Source of the DNA: Blastomussa wellsi
Taxonomy: Eukaryota; Cnidaria; Anthozoa; Scleractinia; Plerogyridae
Direction: 5' to 3'
Assembly (NCBI GenBank): GCA_947652115.1
Contig: OX393574.1
Span: forward strand, 281,430 to 345,429
Length of the DNA stretch: 64,000 nt
Shown: positions 30,901-42,900 of the stretch, piece after piece
Layout: each line of letters begins with the position of its first letter
How positions within the stretch are numbered: the first letter of the stretch is position 1
Translations under genes and position numbers: made by a program
The notes under the pieces: model-generated
The model's input: only the letters and a program-made list of their open reading frames with translations
What the model was told of the DNA's origin: nothing
Databases searched by the model: none

Positions 30901-33900
30901 ACATTTTATCTGCTCAAGCCTAAAACATTTATCTAAGCACTTTACAGAGCTGTGCCAAGTCAACTGCAACAGAGTGCAAGCTTAAGAAAAACAACTTCAG
31001 AATATAAATAAACATTTTCATAGATTAACAGGAAAATGAAAAGATTTTGTGACACTTGCATAGAAATTGGAACAGAGGACATAACTGTTACAGTACATGA
31101 ATGCATTTTTAATGAGCCACTGTTCTGAAGGAGTACCTTTTGCCCCACACCCTCCACCTCAGGTGGATTTCCCTCTTCTGACTCCATCTCTCCACCTGTT
31201 CCCTGGATTTGAGAGGGGATGGGTGTGTGCTGCAGTTGTTCTTCCAGATAGTTGAGTAGAGTGGCTACAGAGTTTGCAGCAAGGACATGCATGGTGTTCA
31301 CAATTAGGTAGTCGGCAAGCCGGATAAAGCTGTAATTAAAAACATTTGAAAACCAAACTCCATACAGTAATAATTCACTATCGAGTGCAAAATAGTAGTT
31401 TCCCTTCATCAACTTTTGCTCTATAACTTTTGATTTGCAAAACCGAGTAGCCAAATCAGAGACAGATTGGGTAGCAGGGTTGGAGCAGTGGTGAGAGCGC
31501 TCACCTTCCACCAATGTGACGTGGGTTCAATTATCGGGCTCGGCATCATATGTGAGCTGAGTTTGCTGGTTCTCTTCTCTGACTCTGGGACGTTGTTCTC
31601 CAGGTCCTCTGGCATTCCCCTCTCCACAAAACCCAACATTTGCATTGAATTTGATTTGATTTAATGTGATATCATTTGATTTCATTTGTGCTTTAGGGTT
31701 AACCCTAAAACCGTGGACACCTGAAATATTTCAGGAATGTTGATTATGTGGTAACCAACCACAGCATAGTTCAGGACACGCAAACAAACCTCAAAACCAC
31801 AAACTAATTACCATTGGTGTTTGCGGTTTAGTTTTTCACACCTGATTGGCCTTTTTTTTCAACAACATTCCACATACATTTCTGATGTTCACGGTTTTAT
31901 GGGAAAGACTGTAACAAATTGTAACAAAAATACAATAGCAGTTAACCTTGTGAGTCTTTTGCAATGACTTCTCTTATTGGCCTGTTCAGTGTATGTCATC
32001 TTGTCAGGGGCATCACCATACATATCCATCTCGTATCCACTTGGCATTAAATAAGATGACATTGACTGTGCCGGACCACCATATTCATCTGTCAATAATT
32101 AAAATTCAAAGTTATTAATATGGCTACCTAAAAAATAATCATTCAAGGCCCATGTACAGCTAAACAATGACATTTATTTAAAGTGTCCTTAGACACAATT
32201 AATGGTCATCATTTTGTTAAATTTTAGTGTACAATGGGACTCTCTTAATCATCTTGCCAAATATCCTTATTTTTATATATAAATTTTGAATAAACATGTA
32301 TGTTAGAAATCATAATTTTTAAACTTTTATTTCTCAAAAATTAATGGCCACCATTTATTTGCTGCGTTGCGATTTGGAGAAAGTAAAGTAATGTCTGACT
32401 CGGTCATGAACCAAATAACGTACAGTTTTTCCTAACTTTTTAATGCTATAAATACTCAGCATTTGGTAAAAGAGAGAAACGAAAGGTGTAACACATTTTA
32501 AACTGGTGCAAAGGTTTATTGTAGCAAAAAAATATTTTGGGGTTAGGTGCACTTTAATCATAATAACAATATTATTATAACTATTGAAAATCAAACGGAC
32601 ATAAAATAAACTTTTGAATCATTCTTTGTGCAATTTCCTATACTGATTGTTATTATAATTATTACCTGAGGAATTTTTGAGCCTTTCACTTCACTTCCTC
32701 CGAATGACAACCAAGCTTTGGAACACAGCAAATTAATTGTAAATTTTTAGAAATAAAAGAGTAAAACCTATGATCACTTCTCATGTCCAGAATGGATTGA
32801 AATTTGTCAAGATGATCATGAAAGTCGCATTGCACACAAAAATATTTCAATAAAAAATAAATACCACTAATGGGGCACTTTAAGAAGTTGGTTTTATATG
32901 GTGACTAAAGGGGGGGACACCTCACTATGAAGCAGTTGCTATGGATGACTTTTGACCATTATATCTTGGGTTCCCTTTCAATCCTAGGATTAGTTTTTAC
33001 CATGCCTGTTCTATTAGAGGCAGCCTTGAAATGGCAGTCGTGCATGGCCATGCCAATGGTAACCTACAAACAGTGTTCAAGTTTTTAACAGTCTTTCCCG
33101 TAAAACCGTGAACGCCAGAAATGTTTATGGAATGTTATTGTGTAAAAAAGAAAAAGCCAATCAGGTGTGAGAAAACTAAACCGCAAACAGCAATGGTCAT
33201 TAGTTTGTGGACTTGAGTTTTGTTCACATGTCCTGAACTTTGCTGCGATTCGTCACTACAAAATAAACATTCCAGACATTTTTTCTGGTGCTCATGGTTT
33301 TACGGGAAAGACTGTAAAAATTACCACATGCCAGTGTACTGAAACTGATCACTGAGATACATCACTATCATACCATCAGGAACTTTAGATATCAGCTTGA
33401 AAGAAGCAGCCTGACTTTTTCAAGTTCAGTTTTTATGACTTTGAAAAATCGATGAATACTATTTAAGGTCAAACTCTTCCTAGTTTGTTTGACATCCTTA
33501 TCTTTATGTTCTTGGGGCATTTCCTGTACAGATGAAAGAACTTTTTTGGCCATTTTCCTCAAAAAATGTATGAAAAATTACTGTGACAGTCACCTGTGCA
33601 GGCCAAAGCCAGCCATGACAAACATTGGCCTTGCCCCTGCACATATGCTAAATAAAATGACGCATGCAATTGCATTTGAAGCAGCTGAAGAATTGTGTCT
33701 TCGCGAGGCCTGTTTTACCGGTATTTTTTTTTATCAAGTTTTTAGGCCAGGTAACTCAATGTTAATTAACATTTTCTTTATTCAAAGAAATTAGAGCCAT
33801 CTATGAAAACTCTAAAATCGCTTTTTAGCTTTGTTTTCATCAATCATTTCAATTCGCCGCTCCGATTTTGCCACTGTTTTTTTTTTCAGTTTTCTTTGTA

Positions 33901-36900
33901 AAACCATTTTCATCGCGTGTATTTTCAATCTATTAAGGAAATAATTCAACCAAATTCAGAGCTAACCTTTGAACCGTTAGAACTGAAATAGAAAACTTGT
34001 CAAAGGCTGTCGCTAAATCAACTGAATCAATTCCGGTGATGAAAATAAAATTTAATGCGTGGCCGCTTGTTGTTAATGTTACTGTTTTTGACTTCTTCGT
34101 AAAATTGCTTTTTTAAACGCGTTCATTGTCAACTCATCAATGAAGGTTGTACAAACAAAGCCTAAGCTATTCATTGCTACCAATAAAATTTTTCAATGCG
34201 TGGGTCTGTTGCTGTTGTTGTTTTCAATCCTTTAACTTTTAATTTTTTCAAACCACTGAATCAACTATGTTATAAAATAATTGGTTCATGCTTTTAGCTC
34301 TGCATATATCGAGTTATGGTGCACTTTGGAAGTTTGGATAGCACTCAAGAAGCTAGAGTTGCTCTCGGCTATCACCTCGAGCAACTCTAAGTGCACCAAT
34401 TCCTAATTGTAATCAAAATAAAAAAATAAAAAATCTGGCTGTCTGTCTGTCTGGCAAGAATTTCCTGTTTGGATGATGCTTTCTCAGGAATTTTTGGACT
34501 GAAGGCAAGCCCTGTAGAAGGCCAACACCTGCGTTAAAATGATAAAAATCAGAAAAAGGAAAAGCGTAAAAAATGGAAAAAACGAAAAGGCTAAAAACAT
34601 AGGGCACTTTTTAACCCATTGGCCACTTTTTGGCCTTTTGAGCATACCAGGGCAAAAATATCATGAAACATGACGCTCGTGGAAAGGCATGCATGTTTTA
34701 TGCTGCAAAGAAAGTTTTGAGTATTTTGGACATTTAGCTCACAACTGACCACAAAATGTCACAAATCTTCAAAAGTGGTGCTTTTAAAAATGGTGCACCA
34801 TAATTGCTTCAGTGGATGTACATTATTTTGTTGCCATAAATGTTTGCAAAAATGATCTGAAAAGTAATTTGTAAGGTCATTTTATATGAAGCATTATATC
34901 TCAGAATTAATTATAATTTAGGTACCATCCTTTTGCCCTCATTACTGTAACTACTGTATCTGAATGATACTTGTATATCATTAATTGACCATTAAAGACA
35001 TACCCGCATACAAGCCCATAGGACTGTCCATATCCATAAAATAATCATCAGGAGTGAAGCCAGCCTCCAATAGTGCTGTTCGACATGCACTTCGGACAAC
35101 TTCTTTAACAAGATCGCGGAACTCAGCCAGCCTTCCAGCAACCTACATACAGCAAGAAAAGAGAAATGAATTTGTTTGTTTTCAGTTTTCATGGCAAATT
35201 TCTACAATCAATAACAAAAGACAAAAAGGAACACTATAATTGTAGGTTTGCAAACAAAGCACTGCAATAAATTGGTGGTTTTCACTGTCATGCAATCAAA
35301 AACTAAATTTGAAACAATTAAACTAATTATGTGTTAATTACCGTATTTATTAAATTAAGCACCCAGGGCACTTATTTAATTTTTGGACTTTCAGGGTGGG
35401 CACTTATTCAAGATGGGCGCTTGTTTGAGGCTGGGTGTTTATCAAATTTTCACCATTTTCAGCAAGTAAAAAGTTTATTTTGCAACAAAACAATAAATAA
35501 GTACAAAACATGACAAAATATTAAAGAATATAAATCATAACTGTTCATTGTTCAGTTTATGCCCAGGACTAACAACTCATTGTTCAGTCTTTGCAGAAGT
35601 CTCTTTTACTATCAAAATTCTCAATCAACCTCAATATCATTGTCTCTCAGCTCAATAAGATGTGCAGGACTGGCTGAGGACCATGTGGAGCAAGATTGGC
35701 AGCCTTACTAGAAAGAAGTCCGTGCTGGTATGGGATTCATTCAGGCCACACTTGTCAGCACCGATCTGCAGCATGCTTAAGTCCCTGAACACCGAGCCCG
35801 CTGTTATTCCTGGAGGGATGACAAGTATGGTTCAGCCTCTGGATGTTGCAATCAACAAGCTAGCCATTTAAAGATCGCATGGGAAAGAAGTGGCAGGACT
35901 GGATGCTAGCCGACCAACACACCTTCACTGCAAGTGGCCGTATCCGCAAAGTGGAACTGCCTCCTCAAGCGCTGCATTACAAATGCCATGGATGGCACAG
36001 AGGACGACCAAATGTGGGAAGATGACTCAAATTCTGATCCATTTTATCAGACACCGTTCACTTCCTATTGTAAATATGTTTTGGTTTATTTGCAATATAT
36101 AACTTTTTTCTCAATGTTCACTCGATAATTAAATAATTAATTAATGAAATGAAATATGAACTGAAATGATTGCATCAATGCGCGTGCTTTTATGTGTTAT
36201 GATGCCCCAAAGGCGAACAGGCCCTGGCCCAGACTCCTCCCCACATTTAAAGCTTGGCTACTAAGCACTCATTCACTTTGTTTCAAAGGCGAAAGAATTT
36301 CAACTTTATTGTGCATTTCGAAGTGATATCTTGAAAAATCAGATCAAAAGAGCATTTTAAGTTAAAAATGCCGTAAATTCAAACAAAAAATAAATATCAT
36401 CGCTTTCTTCAGACTAGAAAAATGCGAAAGGTGGCAACAACTTCACGATGTTGGTGTTTTGAAACCTCTGTTGTTTGTCCTCATTTGTTCATAGCAATAC
36501 AACTCTACAGGAACTTCAAACTTTGTTTTTATTTTTTCCAAAATCGGCACTTCCAAATTGGGGGTGCGGCTTATCTATGGATGCGGCTTATACACGGACG
36601 TTTACGGTATTCGAGGCTGGGCGCTTATTAACTTTTTCTACCTTCAGGGTTGGCGCTTATTCGAGGTGGGTGCTTATCTACTTTTTCTACCTTCAAGGTA
36701 GGCGCTTATTCAAAGTGGGCGCTTATTCGCGGTTGGGCGCTTCATCAAATAAATATGGTAATTATGTGTTTTTTCGTTAATGATGTGTTTATTTTATTTC
36801 GTAAACATGTAAAAATTAGCGATAAGAAAGAATGATGTTTCGGTGACATCATTTTCAAGTTCAAATACATAAAGATAAACTGTCGGAAAATTTGTTCAAG

Positions 36901-39900
36901 ATTAGCATACTTCATAATCACACATGCAGTGTCACACAAATAGTTTTGTGTGAACAGAGTCCGACTAGACATTGAGAGATGGTGATAATTCTCTTATCAG
37001 CAGAATTTCTTGCACTAAACAATCAAACTTATTGGCACACTTCTTGAGAACGGAATAGAGTGTTTGCCAATGGAAGAAGACTGTTAGGTCTGTTTGGCCG
37101 CGTGTTGGTGCAAGTGTCTCAGAGTACAATCAACATAACTTGCATAAGTCACATTGAAATTTATAAATGACACGTTATTGGTTGACAATATAAATTTTTT
37201 TTCATGCACCACAGGAAAATACAGAGAGTACACAAAATCAATGTGGCGAGGAAGCCCAAAAAGAAGCCAACCAAGGCTAATAAATACTGGGCTCCCTAAG
37301 AATACAAACGTATAAGTTTGCAATGGCAAGGTGGAATGTATACAAATTAATTACATGACAATCGATAAGAGGTGGACATATAAATATGAGTATGTACTAA
37401 TGAAAGAAAATAGCAAACGTGAAACCGAATGATGATACACTAAGAAGAAAACAATATATATTTACCAAGTTTATATGTGAATATATAATATATGTGCATA
37501 TGACCAATAGTTATTTACAAAGTTAAGTTTGAAATAAGGAGAGAGAAGTGGAATATTTGATTTCATTTTCTAAAGAGTTATAATAGGATGGTCCCTGGAA
37601 ACTGACAGAAAATTTACGAAGGTTAATAATTCAGAAATGCAATGTAATGTAATCTTATTTATCCACTGTATCTTTATCACTAAAAAGTGGTCTCTGGCTG
37701 TGCAATAAACATGTTATGTTGTGCACCCCAAAGTTTATGTCTGTGGACGATATTTACGTTGGTGAATTTATCAGACAGGTATTTGGGTACAATGTTAAAC
37801 TGTTTTGAACATTAAATATTTCAGTTGTTTTGCACATCTGCCAGCAAGGCTGCTACGTTTAAGGGCACGAAGAATCTGGGCAGATCTGACATCCAAACCA
37901 GACACTGTTATTATGTGTGCTGCCCTGTTTTGCAGTTTCCCTAGTTTTTGACTGAGCGACCATTATACCAATAAAGCACTGCAATAATCAAGATGTGGAA
38001 GAATCAGGGACTTATAAATTGTGAGTAGGGTACTTTGGGGACATATGGGTCTTAGTCTCCACAGGGCAGCAGGAGCCTTCTTGACTTTACCGATGACTTC
38101 AGAGGTATGAGCCTCCCACAAGAGTGTTCCATCCACCCGTTTGCCAAGGCATTTGTAACTATTGACTCTTTCAATTGAATGCCCATCAAGGCATATGTGA
38201 GGTTCATTAGGGAGCAAAGAGATTTTATGCCTCGTGCCTGTAAAGAGACACTTGGTCTTCAGGACATTAAGACTTAGACGGTTTGAGTTAAGCCATTGTT
38301 TCAAATTGCCTAGGTCGTGAGTCAAGGACAAAAACAGCTCTTCAAGGTCTTTGGAGGCAAACATGAGATTAGTGACATTGCCGTACATCCTTACAACTGA
38401 TTGAAGGTTACAGTTTGGAAGGCTGTTAATGTACCAACAAGGAGAGCAGGGGGCTGAGGATTGAGCCTTGAGGCAAAACACAGCATATGAAACTAGTTTC
38501 AGAATTGACATTGTTTGTAACTGTAACTTGCGTTCTGTCAGAGAGTTAGTCATGAAAGAGATTAAGACTGGGATAGTTGAAAAAACTGACACCCGGTCCA
38601 CGCACTACCCACTGACCCCATAGTTTGTGCACTAGCCTATGGACTAGTCCGTGGACAACGCTGCTGACTACCCTTACGGACTACCTTAAAAATCAACCAA
38701 AATCACTTCTGCGGGTTAAAGAAATACAAGAAACTTACCTATCTACCAACACGAGTTTGGTCGTAGCATGAGTCAAGTTCAAGTCCAAGTCAAGTTCGAG
38801 TCACAAGTCAAGTTCAAGTCAATTTTTTTCACCGTTTCTTACTTTCAATAATATCCTGTGCCTGTAATTGTTATTAACAAAATCTCGAGAATTTAGTACA
38901 GGAAACGACAACATAACCGGACAATCGTTATATATTTGAAGGAAAAGCAACAGGGCTATTCACATCCAAATATTAACCCTGGCTTAACTTCAGTGATCGG
39001 TCGTGTACCTGCACTTCCTTACGTTGTGCCTTTTTGTGGTATCTGTGACAAAGGGTCAAGTTCATGTAAAGAGAAAACAGCTTGGTTTAAATGGATCTTT
39101 CCTTTAACTTGGCATTCTATCCTGTTCTAGACTTCATATAATTTCCTTTATTTAACTGACACTTACAGTCTTTCCCGTAAAACCATGAACACCAGAAAAA
39201 ACTTCTGGAATGTTTATTGTGTAGTGACCAATCACAGCAAAGTTCAGGACATGCGAACAAACCTCAAAACCTCAAACTAATGACCGTTGCTGTTTGCGGT
39301 TTAGTTTTCTCACACCTGATTGACTTTTTCTTTGTAACACAATAACATTCCATAAACATTTCTGGTGTTCACAGTTTTACTGGAAAGACTAATAGGTCCT
39401 TGTCTCATCTTGAACCGATACCACAAGGAAGCACTAGTTCTACACCGATCAACAAGGTTAAGCCCCGTAAGCGCTGCAAGTACTTGACAGAAAGTAATTC
39501 TCCGATTTGTTGTGTTCTCAACCAAATTTATGCATTTTTAAAAAATGATGCTTTAAAAATATTTTTAGAAAGCTTATTGCATTTTTTAAAAGATCTTCCA
39601 TAATGTGATGTGTTCAGCTACCATTGCATGTTTGACATCACAGCGATCGCCCGCATTTGTTTTTTTTTTATTTATATCACTTCTGTGACATTTTGTTTAA
39701 TATCAATTATAATCAAATTAAACTATTATTAATTTAAGAAAATAAGAAAAAGCGAAATAAAAGAAAAAAAAAACATTGACTTGTGACTCAAACTTCACTC
39801 TGGCCCGAACTTAGCTCACGCTACGACCAAACCCCTGCCGACATGTACAAAACACCTGCCATCTTGCTTTTTTGGGTTAAGAAGAATGGGGCGAGACTTA

Positions 39901-42900
39901 AAGAAGACTGGGTTGAATAGCAAAAATGGTGGGTGAAAATGAAGATGGTGGGTGTTTTCAATAATCATGTTGGCAGCTAAGCAAGTTTCTTGTATTTCTT
40001 GAACCTGAAGAAGTAAATTTGGTTTATTTTTTAACGTAGTCCGTAGGGATAAGTGCACGGACTAGTGGGTCAGTAGGCAGTCCGTGGACCAGGGATCAGC
40101 TTTTTCAACTCTCCCTCTGCAGTCTGCATTTTACACTGACCGGTTTACCATTGTGTTCATTGTGGCTTCATTTTAAAATGCTTAAATATGTTCTTGCATC
40201 AATTGAAACCAAAAAATAATGGTTTAGGTCTCTTACCTTGGACTATATCATGACACTAAAACTGTTTATTTGTCGCCTATCACTTGGGATGGTAAGTAAG
40301 GAAGTGCATTGAAAAAAAAAACTAGCCAGTTTTTTTCAAACTCTAGTGCCATTCCTTGAAAATATCACCAAAAATTTATTATGGTTTTCTCTTTGATATC
40401 TTCCTGTTAGTCCATTAGGAGCAATTTGAGCACAAGTAAAGGTACCAGGTGAAATGATGTTAGCAGTGAACTAAGCTGAAAACACTAAAACCCCTGTGAC
40501 AGGGCCCCTTTAAAAAGGAAAATCAAATGTTAACTAAGGATAAAATTGAGTTACTACAGACTGTGTACCTACACAAGCAGACAATTTTATACCAATACTA
40601 AGAAACAAAACTACACAGTCAAGTTACCAACAAGTTATTCACAAATCAATTTTCTGTGATACACATACTTCTTCAAGCTGTTCAAACTGAGCATTGCAGA
40701 ATTCATCCAAAGTGTAAGTATGTCCTTTTTCCACTCTACATAGCCCCATGTCACTGATGCGGTAGCACATCTCACGCACATTTAACAGGGCTGGGCGCAA
40801 GGACTACAAAAGTAATAGATTCTTTCAGTTTATATGCAACTCACAAATACAATAAACTGGAACTGGAAGAAACTGATGAATGTACTTAAATAAACAATTA
40901 TGATACTTACTGCATTCACTATGAAGAGATTTTCCTGTAACTGGTTTTTACACTGAGTTAATTTCCTATATATTACACAAAGAGAAATGTTTACTTCTAA
41001 CAACAGTTACTAGACAGTATTGTGAAGTTGTTTACACTCCCACTCAAAAGTAAGTTACCACATCTTGTCTAATTTACTGCAAGATGAGACACTTGTCTCT
41101 TTTTTGTCAATCTCATCTCAAGAAGAGAACCTCATCTTTGAGAGAATAAAAGATGCAGAGATTTTGGAATAAAGTAAAAAACAACAGACCTTTTTACCGA
41201 TACGACGGCCATTTCGGATTCTATTGTTTCAAGTAGCTATTATGGGATGCCCAGGTGGCAAATTGATATGTATTTGTCCCCTGGGCATCCCATAATAGCT
41301 ACTTGAAATAATAGAATTCAAAATGGCCACTGTATTGGTAAAAAGGTCTATTATGTTGGGGTGTCTACAAAACGAAGACCGAAGATCGAAGACCGAAGAC
41401 CAAAAAACGAAGATCTTAATTTTTTATACCAACTGATGCGAAATCAACGAGGTCTTCGATTTGTAGAAAGGACCGCGTAAATCTATAAAGTGATAAGAAT
41501 TATGACAGGCCTGCAACGGGCTCCCAACGTGATGTGGTTTAACTGTACATTTTGCTCTGACGAGCATGTCCTTTAGAGATATTTGGGATATTGGAGGATC
41601 TTTGAAGAAAGAGTTCAGCAAAGACTGATTTTGAATGAAATCCCAGTTTAGCATAAGTATATTTTTAAGATTTTGCACCGATGGGTGGTATGTTGTTACA
41701 AATGGCAAGATGTGTTTCTTTGATTTTGTTTTTTGGTGAAGGGCCGACTGTCTGTTGTACAAAGTTGACTTCAGACAGCCTTGTTTGTATCTTTTCTTCG
41801 GGATATCCACGCGTTATGAGGCGTGCTTTGAAGTTTGCTATACTTTTTTCGAACACTGTTTTTGACGAGTCTCAAGGCTCCACCTTTAATAAAACCTCTT
41901 CACATCTGGTGGGTGGCTTGAGGTGAAATGTGTGCACTGAAAAGTTTCAGTTGGCTTGTAACTGTGTCAAGGAATGTTGTTTCGTTCTCTGAAATTTCAG
42001 CCGTAAATTTGATCGTAGCATGGAGATTGTTAGCTTGCTCAATGAACAGGGTAATTTCCTGTTTGTCGTTGTCATGTCCCAAAGTGAGAAAATGTCATCG
42101 ATGTACCGCTTCCATTCTCTCGGTTTTGTAGTGCTTTCAAGATGTTGGCAAATGCAACTGCCATTTTTGTACCCATTGCGGTTCCATGGGTCTGGAGGAA
42201 ATTGTTTCCCATGAATTGGAACAAGTTTTCCTTGAGGGTAAAGCCAATCATATCTTTAAGGTAGTGGGACGGGNNNNNNNNNNNNNNNNNNNNNNNNNNN
42301 NNNNNNNNNNNNNNNNNNNNNNNNNNNNNNNNNNNNNNNNNNNNNNNNNNNNNNNNNNNNNNNNNNNNNNNNNNNNNNNNNNNNNNNNNNNNNNNNNNNN
42401 NNNNNNNNNNNNNNNNNNNNNNNNNNNNNNNNNNNNNNNNNNNNNNNNNNNNNNNNNNNNNNNNNNNNNNNNNCAATCCCGTCCCACTACCTTAAAGATA
42501 TGATTGGCTTTACCCTCAAGGAAAACTTGTTCCAATTCATGGGAAACAATTTCCTCCAGACCCATGGAACCGCAATGGGTACAAAAATGGCAGTTGCATT
42601 TGCCAACATCTTGAAAGCACTACAAAACCGAGAGAATGGAAGCGGTACATCGATGACATTTTCTCACCTTGGGACATGACAACGACAAACAGGAAATTAC
42701 CCTGTTCATTGAGCAAGCTAACAATCTCCATGCTACGATCAAATTTACGGCTGAAATTTCAGAGAACGAAACAACATTCCTTGACACAGTTACAAGCCAA
42801 CTGAAACTTTTCAGTGCACACATTTCACCTCAAGCCACCCACCAGATGTGAAGAGGTTTTATTAAAGGTGGAGCCTTGAGACTCGTCAAAAACAGTGTTC

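Larger units (their letters stand above)
38575..40110. mobile_element. 1.5-kb inverted-repeat transposon in the LINE, non-coding
   Basis: Ends AGTTGAAAAAACTGACACCC and the complement of AGTTGAAAAAGCTGATCCCT, followed by repeated GTCCGTGGA(C) and ACTGACCC motifs on both sides. No target duplication recognised. Confidence 0.75.

Noticed and set aside
35890..36128. Separate small genes in the pogo remnant
   Set aside because: Both frames are frameshifted continuations of the same dead transposase.
42072..42565. Open frames running through the N gap
   Set aside because: They are artefacts of unknown bases and of the mirrored RT arms.
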